64,000 bases of DNA from CADDYT01 sp035294125. Its GTDB lineage: Bacteria; Chloroflexota; Ktedonobacteria; Ktedonobacterales; Ktedonobacteraceae. The stretch's first letter is position 1. The number at the start of each line of letters is the position of its first letter. Under the pieces are notes generated by a model. It worked only from the letters and a program-made list of their open reading frames with translations, made no database searches and was not told the origin of the DNA. The position numbers were made by a program, and so were the translations under genes. Shown one piece after another: positions 52,479-61,621 of the stretch. The stretch spans positions 14,847-78,846 of the forward strand of contig DATGLM010000011.1 of the NCBI GenBank assembly GCA_035294125.1. Direction: 5' to 3'.

Positions 52479-52580
52479 GCGATTCCTTTTCTGTATATAC
52501 CTGGCATTGCGTTTTTCTGTTCTCAGAGATAATTGTAGACATTCTTCAGGCCCACGTCAATCGGTGATTTTTCTGGCATG

Positions 52581-53993
52581 CTATGGTGCGATTTCATCCA
52601 GTTCGATCTGGATTTCGGTTTTCTCTTCGAAGAAGCCGCTTTGTTTGCATTTGCGTTCGTAAAACAGGCTCAGGAGGCCAAAGGCGGTGACGCTCGCGGT
52701 CATGAGGTAGAGGACGTTATTCATGCCGAAGAGGTCGGCGATGGCCCCGATGAAGAGAATGACGGGGATGGAACCGGCGTTGTAGAGTGTGAGTTGCAGG
52801 GCCAGGACGCGGCCCTTGATCCAGTCGGGCGTCTGCTCCTGCACAGCAGTCTGGGCCGGGACGTTGATGAAGTCGATAGCGATACCGGCGATAAACATGA
52901 TGAGCGCGACGGTAAGCAGCAGGGGGATGTTGGAGAGTGGGTCTGGCTTCCAGCCCTGCGGGAGCAGTTTGTGCGCGCACAGCGTTACGAGCGGCAGTAG
53001 AAGGCTACAGGTAGCAAGGCTAATGCAGCCGCTGAGGATGGTGCGCCCTTTGCCGATCTGTTTGGTGACATGCGGTGTGAGGATGGAGCCGAGGACGAGG
53101 CCAATCCCGGCGGGCGCGAAAACCAGGGCCATGTCGTTGGGAGCGAAGAGCAGCAGCTTCGTTACAATCGGACTGGCAAGCTCACCGATGACCAGTATCA
53201 GAGTACCGGCGAAGGAGAGCTGGATAACGGCCAGAAAGAGCCGTTGATTGCGGCGAATGAAGTTCCACCCCTGATACATCTCCTGCCAGACGGTGCTGAT
53301 AGCGCTGAGTGATTGTGTCTTGATATGTTCCAAACTGCGCTTCCTCGTGCGTTCAAAACGCGAGGCGGGGATGAGCGCGGTGAGAATGGCACAGGCGACG
53401 TAGAGCAGGGCAATGATGAAGTAGAGGATATTTACCGGGTAAAAGAGCGTGCCGAAAAGGGTAAAGGACGGAATCAGGCTGAGCAGGAGCGGCGCGAGCA
53501 GGATGAAGCCGAGGGCTTGCGAGAGCATAAAGGTGAGGTTGAAGAGCGAGAGCGCGGGCATCAGTTCGTCCTCATTGACGAGCAGGGGAATAGTAGAGCC
53601 TTCGGCGGGCGTAAAGAACTGGCCGATGCCGGAGATCAGGAAGGTGAGCAGATAGATAGGGACAAGCTGGTGCCGGTTGATGAGCAGGGAGATGACGAAG
53701 GCGAAGCTGGCGACGGCACGCAGGCAGTTACTGATCCACAGCACGTGCCGCTTGTTCATGCGGTCGACAAAGACGCCCGCAGGCGCGCCCAGCAGCAGCG
53801 CCGGCAGGCTGAAGCAGATAATGGCGAGACCTACCAGGGTGGTCGAGCCGGTGACTTCCTCGATGAGCACGAGCAGCGCGTAGTTAGAGGCATTGAGGAT
53901 GGTCATGGAAATAAGCTGAGCCAGCCAGAGGCGCAAAAAATCTTTTTTCCTGAGCAGGGTCAAAAAACCCTCACGTGAAGCGTGTGCTTCCAT
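52581..53993 (-). CDS. MFS transporter (MFS_3/enterobactin-exporter-like)
   Basis: A protein of 470 residues. Twelve hydrophobic segments. Motif A of MFS exporters is GAPAGVFVDRMNKRHVLWIS, between TM2 and TM3. A charged central loop at about 205-240 (ASRFERTRKRSLEHIKTQSL). The layout (ISGIGQFFTPAEGSTIPLLV on TM4-5) matches EntS/MFS_3-type permeases for siderophores or macrolides. Substrate not known. It is the last gene of a probable nadD-DUF951-MFS transcript; the gap to DUF951 is 57 bp. Confidence 0.87.
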   Translation of the reverse strand: MEAHASREGFLTLLRKKDFLRLWLAQLISMTILNASNYALLVLIEEVTGSTTLVGLAIICFSLPALLLGAPAGVFVDRMNKRHVLWISNCLRAVASFAFVISLLINRHQLVPIYLLTFLISGIGQFFTPAEGSTIPLLVNEDELMPALSLFNLTFMLSQALGFILLAPLLLSLIPSFTLFGTLFYPVNILYFIIALLYVACAILTALIPASRFERTRKRSLEHIKTQSLSAISTVWQEMYQGWNFIRRNQRLFLAVIQLSFAGTLILVIGELASPIVTKLLLFAPNDMALVFAPAGIGLVLGSILTPHVTKQIGKGRTILSGCISLATCSLLLPLVTLCAHKLLPQGWKPDPLSNIPLLLTVALIMFIAGIAIDFINVPAQTAVQEQTPDWIKGRVLALQLTLYNAGSIPVILFIGAIADLFGMNNVLYLMTASVTAFGLLSLFYERKCKQSGFFEEKTEIQIELDEIAP

Positions 53994-54050
53994 TCTCTTT
54001 TTCCCTCACGCCTTGCGGCGTCTCCCTTTTCTTTGATCTGCGTCCGCAGG

Positions 54051-54281
54051 TCAGACCTCGTCGTCATCGTCAGTAGCAGCGCTTCCCGATGCGCGGGGCA
54101 GCACTTGCCTGACACGGCGCTCGACCTCTGCGCGGGGCAGGAGGACACGGCGTCCGCATTTTTCACAACGCAGCCCGATGTCCGCTCCCAGGCGGACGAC
54201 TTCCCAATCGTAGTTGCCGCAGGGATGTGGTTTGCGCAGGCGCAACCGATCACCTATTTCAAAATGCATTGGCGTCGACAT
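54051..54281 (-). CDS. DUF951-family zinc-ribbon-like protein
   Basis: A protein of 76 residues from ATG 54281. It matches DUF951 well: FEIGDRLRLRKPHPCGNYDW then IGLRCEKCGRRVLLPRAEVE. The CG and CEKC cysteines could hold zinc, and the family is small and basic, possibly nucleic-acid binding. An acidic tail (SAATDDDDEV) ends it. It lies 19 bp after the nadD stop on the same strand. The frame to 54344 has no ribosome site. Confidence 0.82.
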   Translation of the reverse strand: MSTPMHFEIGDRLRLRKPHPCGNYDWEVVRLGADIGLRCEKCGRRVLLPRAEVERRVRQVLPRASGSAATDDDDEV

Positions 54282-54300
54282 GCGCGTTTCTCTCTCTATG

Positions 54301-54927
54301 TTAGTTTTGCTCGTGATACAGATTGTGTTCTCGAATATATTCAACTACTGAGTCCGGTGTCTGGTAGCGGATAGGCCGACCTTCGGCGACGCGCAGGCGC
54401 AGTTCCGAGGCCGAGATATCCAACTGCGGCACCGCTACAGTGAGCAGTCGCTGTTTGATGCCGGGCAGGCGTACCTCTAGCTGCTCGCGGTAGCCAGGCA
54501 TTTCCTGATGACCGGGGCGATGTACGGCCACGAGATAGTCCAGTCGCTGCAGAATGCCTTGCGGCTCATACCAGCTCGCGAGGTCTTCCAGGCTGTCCCA
54601 GCCGATGACGAAGTAGAGTTCCACCGTGTCGCCCCACTGCTCGCGCAGCAGTCGCAGGGTATCGACGGTATACGATGGGCCGGGCCGCTCCAGATCAACC
54701 CTGGAGATCGAGAAATGCGTATTGGGCGCAATCGCCAGTTCGAGCATTGCCAATCGTTCAGCAGCCGGTGTGACTATCTGCCCGCGTTTATGAGGCGGCT
54801 CCCCGGCTGGAATGAAAACTATTTCATCCAGACCGAGGGCGTAGTAGACCTCTTCCGCAACTACCAGGTGTCCATAATGGACCGGATCGAATGTGCCACC
54901 AATGAGACCTATGCGGCGCCTCTGCAT
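54301..54927 (-). CDS. nadD: Nicotinate-nucleotide adenylyltransferase
   Basis: A protein of 208 residues from ATG 54927 (ATAGAGG upstream); GTG 54945 is possible but has no clear site. Nucleotidyltransferase motifs: IGLIGGTFDPVHYGHLVVAE (7-26) and the ISASELRLRVAEGRPIRY block (ISSTxIR equivalent). PAGEPPHKRG and GPSYTVDTLRLLREQWGD are standard NadD. It adenylates nicotinate mononucleotide in NAD synthesis. Full length for the family. It heads a set with DUF951 and an MFS gene. Confidence 0.95.
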   Translation of the reverse strand: MQRRRIGLIGGTFDPVHYGHLVVAEEVYYALGLDEIVFIPAGEPPHKRGQIVTPAAERLAMLELAIAPNTHFSISRVDLERPGPSYTVDTLRLLREQWGDTVELYFVIGWDSLEDLASWYEPQGILQRLDYLVAVHRPGHQEMPGYREQLEVRLPGIKQRLLTVAVPQLDISASELRLRVAEGRPIRYQTPDSVVEYIREHNLYHEQN

Positions 54928-55020
54928 CTCTGCCTCTATCTCCACTGCTGACTAATACTTTTCCAACGAATAACGTCCCCTCAGAGAAACAAGAGGAGCT
55001 GGGAGTCGGCAAAATTCCCA

Positions 55021-56064
55021 CTATGAAATAGTGGCACTTGGTTCGATGACGGTGATGTCGGCGCCGGGTAGAATGGAGAGCAGGGCGCAGATGGCATCGG
55101 AGACGATGCTCAGGTCGGTTTCGGTATGACCGTTGGCGACCCAGAAACGCACGATCAGCGTAATCTTGCCCGCGCTGGCACTGCTGATCCTGACGATCGG
55201 TTCCGGCTTGGGCATGATTGCCTCGATCTCTTGCAGCGCCCCGCTGATTCTCGGCGGCGTCTCGTCTTTCACGAACATCTCCTGTGGCAGCGTAACGGTG
55301 AGCGTAGCGCGGCGGTCGGGAAAGAAGCTGCTGTTGATGACCACGCCGCCGAAAATGAGGCTATTGGGAACGCTCGCCAGCTCGCCGCTGGTGAGCCGCA
55401 GGCGCGTGGTGCGCAGTTGCACATCTTCCACGCGGCCAGTGCGCCCTGAAGCACTCACAACGTCGGTGACGGTGATGAGATCGCCGATGTGAAATGGGCG
55501 CTCCACGAGGATGTAGAAACCGGAGACAAGGTCTTTGAGGATGTTCTGCAAGGCAACGGTCAGGCCGACGGTGATGAGGCCGAGGGCGGCGACGGGAACG
55601 CCAATCGAGATGTTCCAGATAGAGAGAATGCATAAGACGGCAAAGGCCAGGACAATGACGTAGGAGATACGCCCGATCAACGTGCGAATGTTGATATCGA
55701 CGTGTTGACTCAGACCACGGATGGCAAGTTGCATGAGGGTGCGCGCAACGCCAATGCCAATTGCCAGGATGAACAGACTGCCAAGAATGTTTACGACCAG
55801 TTGATTCACGCTGGTGATGTTGAACTGCTTCTTGAAGTTGTCCCAGGCGGTGAAGAGAATGCTATTATCCCAGATAATGGGCGTGATAGCCACGGCGAGC
55901 AGGAGCAAAGGAACAATGACGAGCAAGCCCAGCGTCTGGATAAGCCATTTATCCAGTATGCTATTTCTCAGCCCTTCTACGACTCGCCGCCGTAGGATAA
56001 ATCCAATAATGAGGGCTACCAATATATCGATGATTGTCAGAAAAATTCTTGTATCCGGTGACAT
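55021..56064 (-). CDS. MscS-family mechanosensitive channel
   Basis: A protein of 347 residues. Four to five N-terminal TM segments, then the pore helix region GVPVAALGLITVGLTVALQN (TM3, Gly/Ala packing). The β-domain follows: VSGFYILVERPFHIGDLITV, GRTGRVEDVQLRTTRLRLTS and VPNSLIFGGVVINSSFFPDR. The C-terminal αβ domain closes with FWVANGHTETDLSIVSDAIC. Opens under membrane tension to release osmolytes. AGGA lies seven bases before ATG 56064. Flanked by gaps of 142 and 93 bp, so it is likely its own unit. Confidence 0.93.
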   Translation of the reverse strand: MSPDTRIFLTIIDILVALIIGFILRRRVVEGLRNSILDKWLIQTLGLLVIVPLLLLAVAITPIIWDNSILFTAWDNFKKQFNITSVNQLVVNILGSLFILAIGIGVARTLMQLAIRGLSQHVDINIRTLIGRISYVIVLAFAVLCILSIWNISIGVPVAALGLITVGLTVALQNILKDLVSGFYILVERPFHIGDLITVTDVVSASGRTGRVEDVQLRTTRLRLTSGELASVPNSLIFGGVVINSSFFPDRRATLTVTLPQEMFVKDETPPRISGALQEIEAIMPKPEPIVRISSASAGKITLIVRFWVANGHTETDLSIVSDAICALLSILPGADITVIEPSATIS

Positions 56065-56206
56065 AGTTCTATCCTGATGCTGATTCCCTGGATGCCCGCG
56101 AGGGGTATCCCTTCTGTACTACAAATGCGCGTTTCAGTCAGTTGAGTTCTTTCTCAGGGAAAGACGATAGTGAGGGCGGCGCAGTCACTATGCTGTGCCG
56201 TTTGGT

Positions 56207-57178
56207 TTATGCAATTTGCTTTGTGCGCATTATAGCATGCAGTTCTTGCGGGGTAAACTTCTGGGCCAGTTCGGCTAGCGTAATGCTCTCATCTGGCTTC
56301 GCGATGCCACAGGAGGCGGCAAGCTGGCCGACGATCTGCGCTGGGGTCAGAGCGGCAGCACGCAGGGGAGCAAGGCCCGCGCTTTCGCTGCGTTTGGAGA
56401 AGCGGTGTCCCTGTTCGTCAAGGACGAGGGGAACGTGAGCGAAGGTAGGGATGGGAAAGCCGAGGGCTTCGTAGAGCAGAATCTGGCGCGGCGTGGACGA
56501 GAGCAGGTCAGCGCCGCGCACGACCTGATTGAGTTGCATGAGCGCGTCATCGACGACGACGGCGAACTGATAGGCGAAGATGCCGTCGGAGCGGCAGATG
56601 ATGAAGTCACCTGTGGCCTGCTGGACATGCTGCTGTACGGGGCCGATGAGCAGGTCGGTGAAGGAGACGACGCGCTCATCGTCGACGCGGAAACGCAAGG
56701 AGGGATGGCGGCCATTGGCTTCGTGCTGGCGGCGCTGTGCCTGTGTGAGATGACGGCAGGTGCCGGGGTAGCGTGGCCCTTCGTCACCGTGCGGGGCACT
56801 GGCAACGCGGGCAATTTCGGCGCGAGTGCAGTAGCAGGGGTAGACGAGACCGGAGTCGAGCAGGCGCTGGAGGTGGTACCGGTAGATGTCGAGGCGTTCG
56901 CTCTGCGTGTAGGGTGAGTAGGGGCCGCCGACGTCGGGGCCTTCATCCCAGTCGAGGCCGAGCCAGCGCATGTCGGCAATCATGCGTTCTGTTGAGTGAG
57001 GGCGCACGCGGGGCCGGTCGAGATCTTCGATGCGCAGCACGAACTGGCCGCCCGCGACGCGGGCAAAAAGCCAGGCCAGCAAGGCTGTGCGCAGATTGCC
57101 GAGGTGGAGATCGCCGGTCGGGCTGGGGGCATACCGTCCGCGCACGGTTGCGGTGGGGAACGTCTCTACACTTTGCAT
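56207..57178 (-). CDS. gluQ: Glutamyl-Q tRNA(Asp) synthetase
   Basis: A protein of 323 residues: a glutamyl-tRNA synthetase catalytic core without an anticodon-binding domain. RYAPSPTGDLHLGNLRTALL has the HIGH-type motif, and HRFSKRS is the KMSKS equivalent. Zinc cysteines are CYCTRAEI and YPGTCR, as in GluQRS. The family activates Glu and attaches it to queuosine of tRNA(Asp). Slightly long (E. coli 308), and a C-terminal extension of about 20 residues is present. It overlaps maf by 13 bp. Confidence 0.93.
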   Translation of the reverse strand: MQSVETFPTATVRGRYAPSPTGDLHLGNLRTALLAWLFARVAGGQFVLRIEDLDRPRVRPHSTERMIADMRWLGLDWDEGPDVGGPYSPYTQSERLDIYRYHLQRLLDSGLVYPCYCTRAEIARVASAPHGDEGPRYPGTCRHLTQAQRRQHEANGRHPSLRFRVDDERVVSFTDLLIGPVQQHVQQATGDFIICRSDGIFAYQFAVVVDDALMQLNQVVRGADLLSSTPRQILLYEALGFPIPTFAHVPLVLDEQGHRFSKRSESAGLAPLRAAALTPAQIVGQLAASCGIAKPDESITLAELAQKFTPQELHAIMRTKQIA

Positions 57179-57852
57179 CGCGGCGACCAGGGGCAGGGAG
57201 ATTCGTGCGGGTGGAGGACGGGATAGACGTTGAATTCGGCCAGCACATCGACGAGAGCGCAGAGTGGCAGGCCGACGACGTTGAGATAGCAGCCATCAAT
57301 GCGCTCAACGGGGTGGAAGGAGAGATTCTGAATGCCATAAGCACCAGCCTTGTCCATCGGTTCGCCGCTGGCGACATAGGCAGCGATCTCTTTCTCGCTA
57401 TAATTGCGCATGGTGACGGGGGTAACGACGCGCTCGCTCTGCACTTTGAGAATGTCGTTCTCCACCTTGCTGGCTGCGACACCTGTGACGACGTAGTGCC
57501 TGCGACCGCGCAGGGCGACGAGGATTTCACGAGCCTCTTCCTCATCGCGTGGTTTGCCGAGTATTTTATCATCGAGGATGACGGTGGTGTCGGCGGTGAC
57601 AACGATATGGCCGTCGAAGCCAGGCAGTGTGTGGGTGGCGAGAGCCTTCTGTTCCGCCAGCCACTGCGCCAGCCCATCAGCAGGCCCGATGTAGCGCGCT
57701 TCTAGCATCTCTTCCTCGACGGGTGAGACACAGGTGATGTAGGGCAAGCCAAGCAGACTGATAAGCTCGCGCCGTCTGGGTGAGGCTGAGGCGAGCACTA
57801 AAGGCAATTTCTCGTTTTGTTGTTCTCTGTGCTTCTGCTGTATCTGCTCCAT
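57166..57852 (-). CDS. maf: Maf-family nucleoside-triphosphate pyrophosphatase
   Basis: A protein of 228 residues. Maf signatures: LVLASASPRRRELISLLGLP (about 18-37), the VVTADTTVILDDKILGKPRD block with catalytic Asp, and YVASGEPMDKAGAYGIQNLS. It hydrolyses non-canonical or modified nucleotides such as dTTP, UTP or m5UTP. A 27-residue C-terminal tail (LHPHESPCPWSPRCKV) is extra and overlaps the gluQ start. The start at 57852 overlaps the rlmD stop (TAATG), so translation is coupled. Confidence 0.93.
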   Translation of the reverse strand: MEQIQQKHREQQNEKLPLVLASASPRRRELISLLGLPYITCVSPVEEEMLEARYIGPADGLAQWLAEQKALATHTLPGFDGHIVVTADTTVILDDKILGKPRDEEEAREILVALRGRRHYVVTGVAASKVENDILKVQSERVVTPVTMRNYSEKEIAAYVASGEPMDKAGAYGIQNLSFHPVERIDGCYLNVVGLPLCALVDVLAEFNVYPVLHPHESPCPWSPRCKV

Positions 57853-59207
57853 TATATTTCATCCGGTTGCTTAATGCGTTCCAACGTAGTGATGCACTCG
57901 ATATGAGCCGTCTGGGGGAACATATCGAGCGGCTGCACCGAGAGCAGGCGGTAGACGGGCTGCCCGGAAGCGCTGTTGAGATGGTGGGGATGGCAGAGAA
58001 TGTTCAGGTCGCGGGCCAGGGTCGAGGGGTCGCACGAGACGTAAACCACGCGGGCGACGGGATGCCGGAGCAGCGCGTCAAGCACAACCTGCTGGCAACC
58101 CGCGCGCGGCGGGTCGATAACCAGCCCATCAAGCCCGGCTCCAAGTGTTGGCAGCACATCTTCCACCTTACCTTTCAGTATCTCTACGTTTGCCGCGTCG
58201 CGCAGGTTCCACTGTGCGTCGCGAATAGCGCTGGCGGATTCTTCGATAGCGATGACTTTGCTGACGTGACGGGCCAGCAGGAGCGCGAAGGTGCCGACGC
58301 CGCAATAGGCATCGACGACGGTCAAATCCTGTGACTTCCGGTCTTTTTCTAGCTGACCTGACCGACCTGGATGGTCCAGGAGGCCGTCCAGCACCATATG
58401 CGCCATTTTCTCGGCCTGAGCGGTATTAGTCTGGAAGAAGGAACTGGGGCGAATGCGGAATGTCTCGCCGCACAACTGCTCTTCCATCGTCTCAGCGCGC
58501 ACATCGAGACCGGCTTCGGCGAGCTTTTGCAGCGTGGCCTCGCCCTGGGATGGCTGTATGAGCATTTGCTTGCTGTTGGCGCCGCAGCGAATCAGCACCT
58601 GTGGCCGTGCGTTTGGCTGCTGGCTGAGCACGGAGAGTGCCCGGTTGATCTGCTCGTGGGCGATGGGGCAGGAGGCAAGCGGCAACACGCGATGCGTTCC
58701 ACGCGCCGTCAGGCCCGGCTGGCCGCTGCGGTTCACGGAGAAGCGCATGTGATTGCGGTAGTGCCAGGGAGTGTCACACGCCTCCGTTGGCTGCACGGGC
58801 GCATTGTCGAAGCCGCCGATCTCTTGCAAGAGGCGTGTGACCACGTCGCGTTTCCATGCCAGTTGGGCATCGTAGCGCATATGCTGAAGCTGGCAACCTC
58901 CGCAGGTGCCAAAGACCGGGCAGGGAGCCGCGATGCGCAGAGGCGAGGCTGCGTGGATTTCCTGAATCCAGACGCGGGGAGGGCGTGGCTTCCAGTGGCG
59001 GCGCTTCTTACCAGGGCGATGGACAGGCGGCTTCTCTACGCCAATGGTGACAACCTCGCCGGGCAGACCGGCGGGAACATGCAAAGTGCGCGCGTGCTCC
59101 TCACCCGTCTCGTCCTGCTCGTGAATCTCTGCCAGTACATCGCCATCGCGGGTCATTTCCCCCAGTGTGACGGTATAATACGTGATGCTTTGTTCCTGCG
59201 AAATCAT
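57852..59207 (-). CDS. rlmD: 23S rRNA (uracil-5-)-methyltransferase RumA/RlmD type
   Basis: A protein of 451 residues. N-terminal TRAM-like region (GLPGEVVTIGVEK), then the [4Fe-4S] cysteines CPVFGTCGGCQLQHM. The SAM-binding motif is VVDAYCGVGTFALLLARHVS. LVIDPPRAGCQQVVLDALL has the catalytic Asp-Pro-Pro-Arg, and VSCDPSTLARDL has the nucleophilic Cys. These define the RNA m5U methyltransferases. Whether it acts on 23S U1939 (RlmD) or U747 (RlmC) cannot be settled from this alone. It shares an operon with maf and gluQ, and follows the TPR gene by 24 bp. Confidence 0.92.
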   Translation of the reverse strand: MISQEQSITYYTVTLGEMTRDGDVLAEIHEQDETGEEHARTLHVPAGLPGEVVTIGVEKPPVHRPGKKRRHWKPRPPRVWIQEIHAASPLRIAAPCPVFGTCGGCQLQHMRYDAQLAWKRDVVTRLLQEIGGFDNAPVQPTEACDTPWHYRNHMRFSVNRSGQPGLTARGTHRVLPLASCPIAHEQINRALSVLSQQPNARPQVLIRCGANSKQMLIQPSQGEATLQKLAEAGLDVRAETMEEQLCGETFRIRPSSFFQTNTAQAEKMAHMVLDGLLDHPGRSGQLEKDRKSQDLTVVDAYCGVGTFALLLARHVSKVIAIEESASAIRDAQWNLRDAANVEILKGKVEDVLPTLGAGLDGLVIDPPRAGCQQVVLDALLRHPVARVVYVSCDPSTLARDLNILCHPHHLNSASGQPVYRLLSVQPLDMFPQTAHIECITTLERIKQPDEI

Positions 59208-59231
59208 CGTTTCCTGTATTGTGCTGTAGGG

Positions 59232-61469
59232 CTATCTCTTTCTTTTAGCCATTTCCTCACGCACAGCCTGAACCATCGGGTCTTGCGGGTTGATACGCTC
59301 GGCCTCTTCCAGCATAGCCTGTGCATGGCGGCGGTCGCCGCTTTCAAGGAAGACTGAGGCGAGCAAGGCGCGCAGGTAGGCCGATGCGGGGATGTTGCGG
59401 ATGCCCTGTTCCAGCGTTTCGCGAGCCTGTGGATACTGCCGCTGGTTCATGTAAATGGCGGCAAGCTCAGCGTAGGTGCGGAAATCGCGCGGCTCAACCT
59501 CCATGGCGTGTTTGAAGGTAGCTTCGGCCTCCTCGAAACGTTTGAGGATGCGCTGCACCATGCCGATGCTGAACCAGACGTTCTCCAGGGCGGGATTCAA
59601 TTCGGCGGCGCGCTGGAAGTGTCGCAGCGCGATTTCGGGTTGGTCGCGCACCATGGACAAACTGCCCAGGTCCGCCTCAATCATGGCCTGTTCGTCGGTG
59701 CTGGCATTAGCGACGGCGAGTTCTCTGGCCTGATTCAGGTGCGTCTCGGCCTCATCCAGTCGACTGTTATGATTGATGAGGATTTCGGCTATACGCACGT
59801 GGCCGATGACGGTATTGTTGATAGCCAGCGCCTGGCTGAGCGTGGACTCGGCAAGCTCAAAGAAGTGCTCGCTGCGCTCGCGCAGGCCGCGCTGCTGGTA
59901 CGACTCCGCGAGCATAGACTGCAAGATGCCCAGGCGTTGCAGGTGTTCTGCGCGTCCCTGGCCGAAGCGCTGCGCAATGCGATCCAGATAGGCGGCGGCG
60001 CGCTCGAAGTTGCCCAGCGTCATAGCGCGGTCGAAGGCGTCTTCGTAGATGGTCTGGTCGAGTGGCAACTTGACGAGGAGGGCATCATCATAGAACATGC
60101 TGTGTAGCATGCTGCGGGCAGCTTCCTCGTAGTTGGCCTGTACCTCCTCCTGATTGGTGGACTGGGGGCGATTGCTGACTTCCTCGATATGCTTGTTTTC
60201 TTCCTCGATGCGCTTCTGGAGTTCCTCGATGGAAAGGCCCTGCACATTGGCTCCCTCGTCGCTGATGCTCTGAATGCGCCAGCGCCCGCCTTCCTGCGCG
60301 AGGGTGAAGACTGTCCAGTACCAGTGCCGTCCGATCTCTTTGTAGACGATGGTTCCCATCGGCATCTCGGGCAGCGTGCCGCTCAGCGGTGTCTCCCCTA
60401 CCTCCAGCGACCAGATCAGCTCGACCTCTTTGCGCGTGGTCGAGCGGCTGCTGTAGAGCGTTGGTACCCAGAGACCGGAGCTTTGCACAGTCTGGGGTTC
60501 GCGCTCGCGTACAAGGCTGAGTTCGATACGAGTGGGATGGGCCTCGTTGACCCAGTTGCGGCGTCGCTCAATCCATTCGTCGCGCTCCAGACCCTCGCGC
60601 AGCCTGCTCTCACTGCTCAGCATGTCGTAGTCGAGGGCGTAATCGCCCAGTCCCCAGGCGCCGGTGAAGGTGGCTGCAACCTCGTCGGGTTCCAGCGAAG
60701 GGTTGATGAAAGTCTCGCCGCGATCCTCGCCCGCGTTGGGGGCTTCGAGGATCAACTGGTTGATGGTAGGCAGGTGATGCCGGTACTCCTTATGGGGCGC
60801 GGTACCGCGCCATTTATTGACGGAAAGCGCGTCTTCGATGAGGCGGCGGCCCTCCGCCAGCGTAGCATCGAGCAGGGTAATATCGGACAGGCGCGTTTGC
60901 AGCTCGCGCATGTGCTCGTCGAAGCTGCGTTTGGTGAAGTTCTCGATGACGAAATCCTTGACGCCTTGCTCCCAGAAATCGAGCAGGAAGCTCATCATAC
61001 GTACTTCATTGTATTCGTAGCCTTCCTCCCATGTGAGGATAAGCTGGACTTCGCCCTCTTCTCGCGACTGCGTGACGTAGCCCTTCCAGAAACGGGGTGG
61101 TTGGCGCACAAGCTGGACGAGCAGCGTGCGGTCAACAGGCGGCTCCCAGCGTGGGTAGATCTTTGAGCTTTCCAGGCGGATCAAGCCACGCTTCGCCTCC
61201 TTGCGCACGGCCTTATTGGGACTGAGTTCGTGCAGGGCTTGCAGGACATCGGCGGCGTCGCTGTTCGTCTCGCGGGCAAGGGCCTTGAGCAGCGCCATCT
61301 GCGCCGTTTCCGTGAGATCATCGATATCGCTAATGGCCGTTTCCACTTCATCCTGTGTCTGACTGCCATGTAAATTTGTCGCAATTTGATGATATTGCGC
61401 GAGCAGTTGCTGCACCTGCGCCTCATCTTCCGGTGAAAGTGTAATTCTTATTTCCTTTTTAGCAGGCAT
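59232..61469 (-). CDS. Large TPR-repeat protein
   Basis: A protein of 745 residues. The N-terminal 90 residues are helical and charged (SPEDEAQVQQLLAQYHQIAT). A middle domain of about 330 residues has no recognised family but is rich in Trp and acidic residues (RWEPPVDRTLLVQLVRQPPR). TPR-type repeats fill residues 470-735 (AERAAAYLDRIAQRFGQG-type through ALENVWFSIGMVQRILKRFE). No signal peptide or TM. It precedes the rlmD-maf-gluQ operon by 24 bp, suggesting co-transcription. The role is unknown; a TPR scaffold is a fair guess. Confidence 0.8.
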   Translation of the reverse strand: MPAKKEIRITLSPEDEAQVQQLLAQYHQIATNLHGSQTQDEVETAISDIDDLTETAQMALLKALARETNSDAADVLQALHELSPNKAVRKEAKRGLIRLESSKIYPRWEPPVDRTLLVQLVRQPPRFWKGYVTQSREEGEVQLILTWEEGYEYNEVRMMSFLLDFWEQGVKDFVIENFTKRSFDEHMRELQTRLSDITLLDATLAEGRRLIEDALSVNKWRGTAPHKEYRHHLPTINQLILEAPNAGEDRGETFINPSLEPDEVAATFTGAWGLGDYALDYDMLSSESRLREGLERDEWIERRRNWVNEAHPTRIELSLVREREPQTVQSSGLWVPTLYSSRSTTRKEVELIWSLEVGETPLSGTLPEMPMGTIVYKEIGRHWYWTVFTLAQEGGRWRIQSISDEGANVQGLSIEELQKRIEEENKHIEEVSNRPQSTNQEEVQANYEEAARSMLHSMFYDDALLVKLPLDQTIYEDAFDRAMTLGNFERAAAYLDRIAQRFGQGRAEHLQRLGILQSMLAESYQQRGLRERSEHFFELAESTLSQALAINNTVIGHVRIAEILINHNSRLDEAETHLNQARELAVANASTDEQAMIEADLGSLSMVRDQPEIALRHFQRAAELNPALENVWFSIGMVQRILKRFEEAEATFKHAMEVEPRDFRTYAELAAIYMNQRQYPQARETLEQGIRNIPASAYLRALLASVFLESGDRRHAQAMLEEAERINPQDPMVQAVREEMAKRKR

Positions 61470-61557
61470 GATCTTATGGTTTCCCTCTTATTAAGAGTAA
61501 GATATCTTAGCGTAGGACGATTGTACCACGAAATAGCAAAAGAGTCGAGAAGGGAAA

Positions 61558-61621
61558 CGTTAAAAATGCGCTGGCGAAACAGGGCCACGCCCGGCCCTGT
61601 TTCGCCAGCGCATTTTTAACG
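61558..61621. repeat. 29-bp perfect hairpin overlapping the 3' end of a gene
   Basis: Arms 61558-61586 and 61593-61621 are perfect complements with a 6-base loop (ACGCCC). The outer ends read CGTTAAAAAT/ATTTTTAACG. The stop codon and last 20 codons of the membrane protein gene lie inside it. Downstream on the minus strand it is only 89 bp from the TPR start. Confidence 0.75.
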
